Shown here piece by piece: positions 54,032 through 62,306 of a stretch of 64,000 nucleotides of DNA. The notes beneath the pieces are model-generated. The model was not told the DNA's origin. It was given only the letters and a program-made list of their open reading frames with translations, and did not search any database. Each line of letters opens with the position of its first letter. Position 1 is the stretch's first letter. The DNA comes from Clostridium_F oceanicum (GTDB taxonomy: Bacteria; Bacillota; Clostridia; Clostridiales; Clostridiaceae): NCBI RefSeq assembly GCF_039521385.1, contig NZ_BAAACG010000006.1, forward strand, positions 124,001 to 188,000. Reading direction: 5' to 3'. A program made the position numbers and the translations under genes.

Positions 54032-54823
54032 ATGAGTGATATTAAAAAAAGAGATATTAGAAATGCTGTTCGTTCTAGTTATGGGAAAATAGCTATAGAA
54101 AAGGGAAATAAGAGTGGATGCTGCAGTAAAACTATTAAGCTAAAAAAATCCTCTAAGGATATATCACGTAAAATTGGATATTCTGATGAAGAAATATCGA
54201 CTATTCCAGATGAAGCTAATATGGGATTAGGTTGTGGGAATCCTCAGTTAATAGCTAATATTAAAGAAGGAGAGACTGTTATAGATCTTGGTAGCGGAGG
54301 AGGAATTGATTGTTTCTTAGCTTCAAAAAAAGTTGGATCTAAAGGATATGTTATTGGAGTTGATATGACATCTGAGATGATTAGTAAATCAAGAATTATT
54401 GCCAGTAAACATAGATATAGAAATGTGGATTTTAGATTAGGTGAAATTGAAAATCTTCCTGTAGCTGATAATACTTCAGATGTGATTATTTCAAATTGCG
54501 TTATAAATTTATCTCCTAAAAAACAAAGGGTATATGATGAAGCTTACCGAGTACTAAAAAAAGGTGGAAGACTTGCTATTTCAGATATAGTACTTATGAA
54601 AGAATTAACTGAAGAAATGAAGCAAGATGAGAAGCTTTATTGTGGATGAGTTACTGGCGCATCTTCAGTTGAAGAATTAAAAGTATATTTAGAAAAAGCA
54701 GGTTTTAGTGATATTACAATTGAAACTAAAGAAGTTTCAAAAGAATATGCTGAAAAGTGGGGACATAACTTAAAGGTTGGAGAATACATTATGTCTGCAT
54801 CAATAAAAGCAGTGAAATCATAA
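54032..54823 (+). CDS. arsM: ArsM-like arsenite methyltransferase, predicted selenoprotein (UGA at 54647-54649)
   Basis: SAM-dependent methyltransferase of the As(III) type. Read through UGA, it is 263 aa, full length. Conserved family cysteines are visible: C68 in MGLGCGNP, C156 in ISNCVINLSP. The third catalytic cysteine position, before V-T-G-A, is codon 206 and is UGA, read here as selenocysteine. SAM motif IDLGSGGGIDC near 84-94. The frame continues 57 codons in full family style (SVEELKVYLEKAGFSDI) to TAA at 54821. A SECIS-like hairpin follows the UGA. A plain nonsense mutation is possible but unlikely given two more such genes nearby. No arsR or pump gene is adjacent. Confidence 0.87.
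54650..54680 (+). promoter_or_regulatory. Bacterial SECIS hairpin of the ArsM-like gene
   Basis: TCTTC (54662-54666) pairs perfectly with GAAGA (54671-54675) around the loop AGTT. The loop begins 18 nt after the UGA and has G in its second position, as bacterial SECIS elements require. Confidence 0.75.
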
Positions 54824-54945
54824 AACTTTAAATATTATTTATATGAGAAAAATTTATGTTTACATTTAAAATATATTTTCATTAATAGCCTAAGTTAATA
54901 CTTGTAATATTTTAATTATGAAATTGAATTTTCTTATATAATTTA

Positions 54946-55002
54946 AATGAGCTTTGGAATAAAAGATATTTAAAATCTTTTTTATCCCACAGCTCATTAT
55001 TT
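54946..55002 (+). terminator. Terminator after the ArsM-like gene
   Basis: AATGAGCT (54946-54953) pairs with AGCTCATT (54991-54998), with an inner AAAAGAT/ATCTTTT stem and T's following. Confidence 0.75.
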
Positions 55003-55081
55003 TTACATTCAAGCTTATAAAAAATATATTAAGATTTCTTAGTCAAGTGATAGTTTTTCTAGTAATATATGCTTTTGCTAT

Positions 55082-55963
55082 TTATCCATTTACAATTTCT
55101 CCGCCGTTTATATGCATAACTTCTCCAGTTGTGTAAGATGAGTCATCAGATGCTAAGTATACATAAGAACTTGCAAGTTCAACAGGCTGACCCAGCCTAC
55201 CTAAACTTGCCTTTGCTCCAAACTCAGCAACTTTATTAATATCAAAAGATGAAGGAATTAAAGGAGTCCAAATAGGACCAGGAGCTACTGCGTTAACTCT
55301 TATATTTTTGGGAGCTAAAGATAAAGAGAGTGAACGGGTAAATGCAACAATAGCTCCTTTAGTTGAAGAATAATCAAGTAAAAGTTCATTTCCTTTATAT
55401 GCAGTCACGGAAGTAGTATTTATAATTGAAGCCCCTTCTTTTAAATGAGGCAGAGCTGCTTTTACTAGATAAAACATGCTAAATATGTTTGTAGCAAAAG
55501 TTTTTTGAAGTTGATCTGCTGTTATATTTTCAATGCCGTTTTGAACATATTGAACAGCTGCATTGTTTACTAATATGTCTAATTTATTAAACTTAGCTAT
55601 TGTATCTTTTATTGATTTATTACAAAAGTTTTCATCGGTTATATCTCCAGGTAATAATAGACATTTTCTACCTAAGCCTTCTATAATCTTTTGAGTTTCC
55701 TTGGCATCTTCATGTTCATCATAATAAACTATAGAAATATCTGCACCTTCTTTAGCAAAGGCTATAGAAGCGGCTCTACCAATTCCACTGTCTCCTCCAG
55801 TTATTAAAGCAACTTTATCTAAAAGTTTTCCGGAAGCTTTGTAGTTTGGGTTATCAAAAATTGGTCTAGGTTTCATGATAGACTCTATTCCAGGATGCTT
55901 TTGTTGATGTTGACCCTCAACAGATTTAGGAAAACTATTTATAAAATTTAAATCATCATTCAT
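55082..55963 (-). CDS. SDR-family oxidoreductase
   Basis: 293 aa. NAD(P)-binding TGGDSGIGRAA (about residues 53-63), NNAA near 133, catalytic Ser near TTSVTA and Y-x-x-x-K as YSSTK near 198. The 40-residue N-terminal extension (QHQQKHPGIESIMKP) is typical of the YhdF/YghA general-stress reductases. Substrate unknown. ATG after AGAAGGA. Confidence 0.93.
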   Translation of the reverse strand: MNDDLNFINSFPKSVEGQHQQKHPGIESIMKPRPIFDNPNYKASGKLLDKVALITGGDSGIGRAASIAFAKEGADISIVYYDEHEDAKETQKIIEGLGRKCLLLPGDITDENFCNKSIKDTIAKFNKLDILVNNAAVQYVQNGIENITADQLQKTFATNIFSMFYLVKAALPHLKEGASIINTTSVTAYKGNELLLDYSSTKGAIVAFTRSLSLSLAPKNIRVNAVAPGPIWTPLIPSSFDINKVAEFGAKASLGRLGQPVELASSYVYLASDDSSYTTGEVMHINGGEIVNG

Positions 55964-56200
55964 TTCAAAATCCTTCTTTCATTAATATCAAATATTTTAT
56001 ATCTTACCAGATAGTGTGATTAATACATTATCTATAGACTATGTAAGCAAATAACAAGTATCGAGGCACATTCAAATAAATAACTAGTCAGTATGCTAGT
56101 TTATTTTCATATGCCCAATTGGATTTTTATATTTTTTAGGTTTATAATTTCAATATAAAAATAGTATTACCATAGATAAAAGACTGTATTCTATTAAAAA
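55964..56200. other. Intergenic region with a palindromic dispersed repeat
   Basis: The clearest copy of the dispersed repeat lies at 56065-56115: GGCACATTCAAATAAATAACTAG followed after 8 nt by the imperfect inverse CTAGTTTATTTTCATATGCC. Nothing coding seen. Confidence 0.5.
56065..56115. repeat. Dispersed repeat, full palindromic copy 6
   Basis: Left arm GGCACATTCAAATAAATAACTAG (56065-56087) and imperfect inverse right arm 56096-56115 around TCAGTATG. It is the best-preserved copy. Confidence 0.55.
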
Positions 56201-56240
56201 AAGATATAGACAAGCTTAAAAGCTTGCCTATATCTTTTTT
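56201..56240. terminator. Bidirectional terminator at end of ABC operon
   Basis: AAGATATAG and CAAGCTT pair with AAGCTTG and CTATATCTT. An A run lies on the left and a T run on the right, so it can stop transcription from either side. Confidence 0.85.
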
Positions 56241-56299
56241 TATATTTCTATCTACTTTTTTATTAATTTAAGAGCTTATTTCCACTGATAAGTTTAGAC

Positions 56300-57514
56300 C
56301 TATGCAAAGACATCTTGTTTAGTAAATTTAAAGTGAGCTATACCATAACAAATTATAGTCCATGCTATTAAAACAAGAATAGATAGTTTTACATTTATAA
56401 AGGTTATACCGGTGAATCTGTTGATATTTCCAGAAAGAAGCATTATACCATTGCTATAGGTTGTAAATAAAAAGGGAAGTATTTTTGTTATAAAAGGAGA
56501 CTTTGGAGAGCTGCCTGAGTTTGTTAACATTAAAAAATTAGTAAATGTTAATATTATTATAACTACAAAATTTATAGATGTTGATGCAGAAGTATTTTTA
56601 ACAAAAACAGATATTAAAGTTGCTAAGGATGCAGTGGCTATTATAAATAGAATTTGAAGACATAAAGATTCCATAAGAAATTGCCACATAGGGATAATGT
56701 GAGAGTGAGTGCCTATTTCAGCAATTCTCTGAATTCCTTTAATATGTTTAAAATCAAAGCCTACAACTACTGGTGATAGTAAATTACCAAATTTAAATAC
56801 AATACCTATGATTATGAAAGTTAAAAATTCACAAAGAAATAAAGATAATGTTATAGATATTATAGAAGAAATAAATTTTGAAAATAAAATTTTACCTCTA
56901 GAAATTGGTTTCGTAAGAAGTACTTTTATTGTTGGAGGGTTATTTGCACCAGAAACTGTGTCACAGCAGCCTAGTATAATTATTAATGGTAAAAACAATA
57001 TATTTAAAAATGAAAAGATCTCAGATGAAAATTTTGTAGCATTAAATTTATGGTTATAATCATTAGGATTTATATTATGATTAATATAGTAGTTATCCAT
57101 ATCTATTTTATTATTTATTGAGCTTTTTTGGGTAGTATTATCTTTGTATATGTTACTTTTTAGGTTTTGTAAATCAGTTACTTCTTCTTTTAAAATCTTT
57201 TTCCATTCACTCTTTTGTGGAGAAGCTAGTTTTTTTAAGGTCTTTGTATTTATTTTAAGATATTTATTTTGATTAACTAGACTTTGTCTTTCCTTAGTAG
57301 ATAAAACAGAATTATTCAATCTTTTATTAATAGAAAGTAGGGATTTTTCGTTTTGCTGTATTTTTAATTTAGGTTTGTTAGATGAAGCTTTAAAACTATT
57401 AAATGTATTTAAATAAGATAGAAAGATTGTTACACAAAGGGTTGCTAGTATTAGTAAAATTCTTTTTTTCTTTATAATCTTTTGTAATTCATTAGTTACT
57501 AAATTAAATAACAT
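56300..57514 (-). CDS. ABC-2-type permease
   Basis: 404 aa. One N-terminal helix (about 18-36), a 130-residue charged outer domain with coiled-coil character (KSLLSINKRLNNS..., LQNLKSNIY), then five C-terminal helices from about residue 165. This is the ABC-2 membrane subunit layout of exporters for peptides or bacitracin-like drugs. Its start overlaps the ATPase gene by 11 nt, with GGAGGTGG inside the ATPase end. Substrate unknown. Confidence 0.83.
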   Translation of the reverse strand: MLFNLVTNELQKIIKKKRILLILATLCVTIFLSYLNTFNSFKASSNKPKLKIQQNEKSLLSINKRLNNSVLSTKERQSLVNQNKYLKINTKTLKKLASPQKSEWKKILKEEVTDLQNLKSNIYKDNTTQKSSINNKIDMDNYYINHNINPNDYNHKFNATKFSSEIFSFLNILFLPLIIILGCCDTVSGANNPPTIKVLLTKPISRGKILFSKFISSIISITLSLFLCEFLTFIIIGIVFKFGNLLSPVVVGFDFKHIKGIQRIAEIGTHSHIIPMWQFLMESLCLQILFIIATASLATLISVFVKNTSASTSINFVVIIILTFTNFLMLTNSGSSPKSPFITKILPFLFTTYSNGIMLLSGNINRFTGITFINVKLSILVLIAWTIICYGIAHFKFTKQDVFA

Positions 57515-58220
57515 TTACTTTTCCACCTCCGATTATGTCTATAAATTTTTCTTCTAAAGATGTATTATCTTTATCTAAAGTATCTATGGATTTAATTTCA
57601 CCCTTATCAATAAAAGCAACTTTAGTGCAAATATTTTGTATCTCTGAAAGAATATGAGATGAAATTAAAACAGCGGTGCCATCTAGAGATATTTTCTTTA
57701 TAATATCTCTAAACTCTATAATACCAATTGGATCTAAACCATTTGTTGGTTCATCAAGTATAAGAAGTTTAGGGTTTGATAGGAGAGCTTGACCAAGTCC
57801 TAGTCGTTGCTTCATTCCTAATGAATATTTTTTAACTTTTTTATCTATATCACTATTTAAATCTATAATTTCTATAATCTTTTCAATTCTTTCTTTAGAG
57901 ATATTTTTATACATTCTAGCTATTTGCTTAAGATTTTCTCTACCAGTCATATAACCATATAAATCAGGATTTTCTACTATGGATCCAACATTTTTAAGAG
58001 CAGTTTCTATATTTTTTTCTACATTATGACCCATTATAAAAATCTTTCCTTTAGTTGGTTTTATAAGACCTACGATCATTCGTATTATTGTTGTTTTGCC
58101 TGCACCGTTTTTACCTAATAAACCTAAGATTTCTCCTTCATCAATAGTAAGATTTACGTTTTTAATTATTTCATTTCTACCAATGTTTTTCTTTAAATTT
58201 TCAATTGTTAATACATTCAT
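57504..58220 (-). CDS. ABC transporter ATP-binding protein
   Basis: 238 aa. Walker A LLGKNGAGKTTIIR near residue 36, signature YSLGMKQRLGLGQAL near 130, Walker B LLILDEPTNGLDP near 150, H-loop in ISSHIL. Belongs to the bacitracin/lantibiotic-resistance-like exporters (BcrA type). The ATG at 58220 has GAGGAGA upstream and gives the family start MNVLTIENLKK; the frame is open further but without a good start. Cotranscribed with the permease. Confidence 0.92.
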   Translation of the reverse strand: MNVLTIENLKKNIGRNEIIKNVNLTIDEGEILGLLGKNGAGKTTIIRMIVGLIKPTKGKIFIMGHNVEKNIETALKNVGSIVENPDLYGYMTGRENLKQIARMYKNISKERIEKIIEIIDLNSDIDKKVKKYSLGMKQRLGLGQALLSNPKLLILDEPTNGLDPIGIIEFRDIIKKISLDGTAVLISSHILSEIQNICTKVAFIDKGEIKSIDTLDKDNTSLEEKFIDIIGGGKVNVI

Positions 58221-58476
58221 TTTAAAAGTCTCCTCATGATTGTTTATTAAGGTATTTCTCCTTAAATGTATAATAGTATTTTTTTTACTAGATAAACCAT
58301 TATTTCGACAATAAGATTTATTAATTATACTACTATTAACTTGAATTAATGTCAATATTATGAAAATAATTACAGTAGTAATTATTAGATATTAAGTAAA
58401 TTTAATAGAATTTTTTTTATTTAGAATAGAGGAGTAGTGTGAATAAACATATATTCTCATAGGATTAAATATAAAG
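58221..58476. other. Intergenic region upstream of the ABC operon
   Basis: AT-rich; the promoter of the ABC operon is expected here on the - strand, but none is clearly assignable. No regulator gene adjoins. Confidence 0.4.
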
Positions 58477-58532
58477 AAAGCTAGATAAAGGCAAGGGTAA
58501 AATGGAGCCTTGCACTTATCTAGCTTTTTATT
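58477..58532. terminator. Terminator near chemoreceptor gene
   Basis: AAAGCTAGATAA (58477-58488) pairs with TTATCTAGCTTT (58516-58527), with an inner GCAAGG/CCTTGC stem and T's after. Confidence 0.85.
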
Positions 58533-58637
58533 TGATGTAAGTTTATTATTTTTCAATGGCTAAGTTAGTAGAGAAAATTTGAATTTTTCTATATAGCTAA
58601 AAAAATATTTATTTAATACATAGGGCATTAATGCTTT

Positions 58638-60725
58638 TTATTCTTCATTTTCTTTATCTTCTTCATCTTTTCTTAAGTTAGAAGTGGAGCCTTTATCCTT
58701 TGAGATTTTTCCTAATTTAAACTTGTCTAATTCTTTTTTTACGTCTCCGGTCATATAGCTTAATTCTGTAGCGGCAGTTGAAACTTCTTCTGTTGATGCT
58801 GTCATCTCTTCTGAGGATGCTGCGATTTCTTCTGAAGAGGCTGAAATTTCTTCTGCAATACTGCTAGAATTTTCTATTGTTTCTATTATTGAGTTCTTTT
58901 CTTTATTTATAAGAGAAGCTGATGAATTAACAGATTGTATTTTAGGGATAACATTTTTTACTGCATCTATTATATTGTTAAAGGAGATAACTCCTATATC
59001 AATCGTTTTACCGGATTCTTCAAGTTTAGTGCTGACTATTTTGCTAGATTCAATTATTTGATGATTTTCTCTAGATATAGTATCTATAAGATTACTTATT
59101 TCTTCTGAGGAATCTTTACTTTGTTCTGCAAGCTTTCTTATTTCATCTGCAACTACTGCAAATCCTTTTCCAGCGGCGCCAACTCTTGCAGCTTCTATGG
59201 CAGCATTTAAAGCTAAAAGATTGGTTTGCTCTGCGATGCTATTTATAAGGTCTGTTATGTTGTTTATTTTTCCTATGTTTTGTCCTAATTTATTGAGTTT
59301 TTTAACGAATTCATCAAAATTAGTTATTACTTTTGAAATAGAAGACACTAGGTCAATCATTTTTTCATTGCTTTCATTAGCAGTTTTTTCAATGCCAGTT
59401 GATGTAGAATTTATATCTTCTATGGAAAGTAGCATTTCATTTAGTGATTTTTCAAAATCGTTTAGTACAGAAGTTATTTTAGTTAAATCATTAGCTTGTG
59501 ATCCTGTACCTTCTGCAACGTCTTGAATAGTTCTGCTTACATTTTCTGATGAAGAAGACATTTCCTCTGATATAGCACTTAAATTTTCTGAATGAGAATT
59601 AACTTTTTCGATACTTGACTTTACAGATAAAACTGTATGTTTTATATCTTCTTGCATAGAGTCAATAGCCCTAGTTAATTCTCCAACTTCATCATTTTGA
59701 TTTAAATATTTTTTCTCTACATCTTTTGAATAATCACCAGATGCTATGATTTTTAAGTGAGATACAGCTTTAGTTATAGGGTTTACAATTGATCTTCCAA
59801 TAAAATCAGAGAATACAACTCCTAAAATTAAGAAAATAAATGAGCAAATTAGCATGTAAATCATTATTCTTTTTACACCACTCATTAATACATTTTTAGG
59901 CGCTGTAATTCCTATAGACCATCCTGTAAGGTTTACTTTAGTAAAGCCTAAATATTTTTCCACTCCTTTATATTCATAGTCTCCAACGCCAGTTTCTCCG
60001 GCTATCATTCTTTCATATACTTTACCTAATTCTTTTAGTGATTTATCAGATTTTGATTGATTTAATATGTTATTACCACTTAAAACTAGCTGTTTATCTT
60101 TATCAGCTATGGTTTTACCTTCTTTATTTATCATAAATGTTAAACTTTTATCGCCATAACTAATATCTTTAACCATATTGCTTAGGGTCATTCCATATTC
60201 TATTCCAAGTAAAGCTCCTATAACTTTATCATTGTTATCTTTTACAGGAACTGCGAAAGTTATAATCATGCTGTTGTCTGCTTTACTTGATATTGGATCT
60301 GAAACTGCAGCATTTCCATTTAAGCATTTTTTAAAATATTCTCTATCGGATATATTAAATTTTTTATTTTCAGTGGATATAGCATTTCCTTTACTATCAG
60401 ACAAAGTCATTCTTAATATATTTAAATCTTTTGCTTTTTTAGTTAGTATTTTTCTCTTTTCATCCCATTTTACTTTAGGGTCTTTAATTTCATTTATATC
60501 TGCTATTTGTTTTAATGAGTTTAATTGTCCTTGTAGTCTACTTTCAACTATTTGAGATGCTTCTTTAGCAGCATCTGGTAGGGTAGAATCAATATTTTTA
60601 ACAAGTATTTTAGAGGATACAAAATAAGAAATTAATCCAAGACCTATACTTATACAAAATATTATTATTGCAAAATAAAGTAGAAGTTTTTTTCTTATCC
60701 CCATACCATTTTTACTCTTAGTCAT
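58638..60725 (-). CDS. Methyl-accepting chemotaxis protein
   Basis: 695 aa chemoreceptor. Membrane helix at about 12-34, extracellular double-Cache sensor (about 40-275; contains LRMTLSDSKGNAIST and FMINKEGKTIAD), second helix near 283-305, HAMP (about 305-360), then the signalling coiled coil whose tip reads EQTNLLALNAAIEAARVGAAGKGFAVVADEIRKLAEQS near 505-543. Acidic C-terminal tail without a CheR-tethering pentapeptide. Ligand unknown. No che genes adjacent. Confidence 0.95.
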   Translation of the reverse strand: MTKSKNGMGIRKKLLLYFAIIIFCISIGLGLISYFVSSKILVKNIDSTLPDAAKEASQIVESRLQGQLNSLKQIADINEIKDPKVKWDEKRKILTKKAKDLNILRMTLSDSKGNAISTENKKFNISDREYFKKCLNGNAAVSDPISSKADNSMIITFAVPVKDNNDKVIGALLGIEYGMTLSNMVKDISYGDKSLTFMINKEGKTIADKDKQLVLSGNNILNQSKSDKSLKELGKVYERMIAGETGVGDYEYKGVEKYLGFTKVNLTGWSIGITAPKNVLMSGVKRIMIYMLICSFIFLILGVVFSDFIGRSIVNPITKAVSHLKIIASGDYSKDVEKKYLNQNDEVGELTRAIDSMQEDIKHTVLSVKSSIEKVNSHSENLSAISEEMSSSSENVSRTIQDVAEGTGSQANDLTKITSVLNDFEKSLNEMLLSIEDINSTSTGIEKTANESNEKMIDLVSSISKVITNFDEFVKKLNKLGQNIGKINNITDLINSIAEQTNLLALNAAIEAARVGAAGKGFAVVADEIRKLAEQSKDSSEEISNLIDTISRENHQIIESSKIVSTKLEESGKTIDIGVISFNNIIDAVKNVIPKIQSVNSSASLINKEKNSIIETIENSSSIAEEISASSEEIAASSEEMTASTEEVSTAATELSYMTGDVKKELDKFKLGKISKDKGSTSNLRKDEEDKENEE

Positions 60726-61204
60726 TTTATCACTCTCCTTATGTCGTTATTATTCTAAAGTCATAAAAACAATATAATATTTTACTATATATTTTCGGTA
60801 TTTTTAGAGTTTAATTTACCATTTTATAGTATAAATATTCATATATGTATATATTTTGAAGAATAATACATATGTTTACGTTTTCTTGAGATGTATATAA
60901 ATTGAGATTATTTTTTGAAATCTTAAAATAATAATTTTCATATATAGGATGAATAAAAATGAATGAATTTTGGAATTATTTTGTAAATATATTATTTTGT
61001 TTTTAAAAAAAAGTTTATAAAATTTAAAATAAAATAAATCTCTTAATATATTTCTAAAATTATACAACTTCATTACATTGTGATTAATTTATTATTACAT
61101 TGTTAAATTATGATTAATGCATGTATTAGTATTTCAAGGATATTTTATATCATTAACGTATCCTTGGATAAATTGTAAATATTATATAAAAAGGAGGAGG
61201 TTAT
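60726..61204. other. Intergenic region between chemoreceptor and selenoprotein operon
   Basis: About 480 nt, AT-rich. One hairpin, CAAGGATA (61135-61142) with TATCCTTG (61159-61166), lies 25 nt before the ribosome site AAGGAGGAGG and may be a leader structure of the following operon. Nothing coding accepted. Confidence 0.45.
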
Positions 61205-61339
61205 ATGAAGAGTAAAGCACAAATAAGTTTATTAATCCTTGGGATTGCATTTATAGCACTTGGGATATATAGAAAAGAAGTAAGCCTAATTTTAAAAAAA
61301 GCTATTAAGTTATGAATGGAGTGTATTGGAATTGGGTAA
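61205..61339 (+). CDS. CD1871A-like 44-aa membrane peptide, predicted selenoprotein (UGA at 61313-61315)
   Basis: Ends at codon 36 if UGA stops; read through, it is 44 aa: a membrane helix at residues 8-21, then a basic stretch, then U37-M-E-C40-I-G-I-G. It matches a small clostridial family that ends in CxxC-x-GIG-like residues; as I recall, this is the CD1871A-type. The UGA replaces the first Cys of CxxC. GGAGGAGG precedes the ATG. Positive charges after the helix (R23, K24, K31, K32, K35) suggest the U-x-x-C end faces the cytosol. It overlaps the polyferredoxin gene. Probably a redox relay for the next two genes. Confidence 0.8.
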
Positions 61340-61345
61340 TTTCAA
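61326..61345 (+). promoter_or_regulatory. SECIS hairpin overlapping the next gene's start
   Basis: TTGGAATT (61326-61333) pairs with AATTTCAA (61338-61345; one G-U) around the loop GGGT, which starts 19 nt after the UGA. The same TTG is the start codon of the downstream gene. Confidence 0.75.
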
Positions 61346-62213
61346 AAGAAGAATAGTTCAATTTGCTACAGCTTTGGTAACTAATATAAATTTAAAAGGT
61401 TTTACTAAAGGGACTATATATAGAGGAAATAGCAAGAAAATATGTGTGCCTGGACTAAATTGTTATTCCTGTCCTGGAGCAATAGGATCTTGTCCAATAG
61501 GATCTCTCCAGTCAGTTTTAGGAGCAGCACGGTTTCATATTTCCTATTATATATTAGGGTTTTTAATATTTATTGGTGTTCTTTTTGGAAGGTTAGTTTG
61601 TGGGTGGATGTGTCCTTTTGGATTAATAGAGGACTTATTATATAAAATACCTTCTCCTAAGTTTAAAATTCACAAAAGACTTAGATTTCTAAAGTATTTA
61701 AAATATGTGATTTTATTAGTATTTGTAATTATAATTCCTATGTTTTTCACAAATAGTTTTAATATGGGAGAGCCTGCATTTTGTAAATATATATGTCCAT
61801 CAGGAACGGTCCTTGGAGGAATCCCTTTAACTTTAATAGATAAATCATTAAGACCTGCTTTAGGCTTTTTATTTCAATGGAAGGTTAGTGTATTAGTTTT
61901 TATAAGTGTTTTATCAATTATAGTATATAGACCATTTTGTAGGTTTATTTGTCCACTTGGAGCCATATATTCTTTGTTTAATCCAATTAGTATTTTTAGT
62001 TTTAAAGTTGACAAAAATAAGTGTACAAGCTGCAGAGCCTGCAGTAATAAATGTAAATTAGATATAGAAATTTATAAAAAGCCTAATAGTTTAGAATGTA
62101 TAAGATGTGGAGAGTGCATTAAAAGTTGTCCTACAAAAGCTATAAAACCTAGTTTTTCTATTAAAAATTCAAGTAAAAGTTCAAGTGAAAATTTAAAACA
62201 AAAATTAATGTAA
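61326..62213 (+). CDS. NapH-like polyferredoxin membrane protein
   Basis: 295 aa, about four to five membrane helices. Cysteine groups in order: CVPGLNCYSCPGAIGSCP (about 39-56), CGWMCP near 95, CKYICP near 155, CRFICP near 198, then two 4Fe-4S ferredoxin clusters CTSCRACSNKC (about 237-247) and CIRCGECIKSCP (about 260-271). This NapH/MauN/RdxA-like layout passes electrons through the membrane. Start TTG at 61326 with GGAG 4 nt upstream; TTG at 61332 is an alternative. Between two selenoprotein genes, it is the probable electron conduit to the thioredoxin-like lipoprotein. Confidence 0.88.
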   Translation: MELGNFKRRIVQFATALVTNINLKGFTKGTIYRGNSKKICVPGLNCYSCPGAIGSCPIGSLQSVLGAARFHISYYILGFLIFIGVLFGRLVCGWMCPFGLIEDLLYKIPSPKFKIHKRLRFLKYLKYVILLVFVIIIPMFFTNSFNMGEPAFCKYICPSGTVLGGIPLTLIDKSLRPALGFLFQWKVSVLVFISVLSIIVYRPFCRFICPLGAIYSLFNPISIFSFKVDKNKCTSCRACSNKCKLDIEIYKKPNSLECIRCGECIKSCPTKAIKPSFSIKNSSKSSSENLKQKLM

Positions 62214-62306
62214 AACTTAAATATCATTAAAAGAAGTTTTAGTGAAAATCTAAATAAAGGTTTAAATAAACTACTATCAAAACCTAAAAGAAAGGATGAT
62301 ATAAAA

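Noticed and set aside
54032..54649. ArsM-like gene as a pseudogene truncated by a stop
   Set aside because: The stop is UGA at the catalytic cysteine position, the frame continues with full family sequence to a normal stop, and a SECIS-like hairpin follows. Selenocysteine is the simpler reading.
60876..61073. 65-codon frame on the - strand upstream of the selenoprotein operon
   Set aside because: Low-complexity AT-driven translation without a ribosome site.
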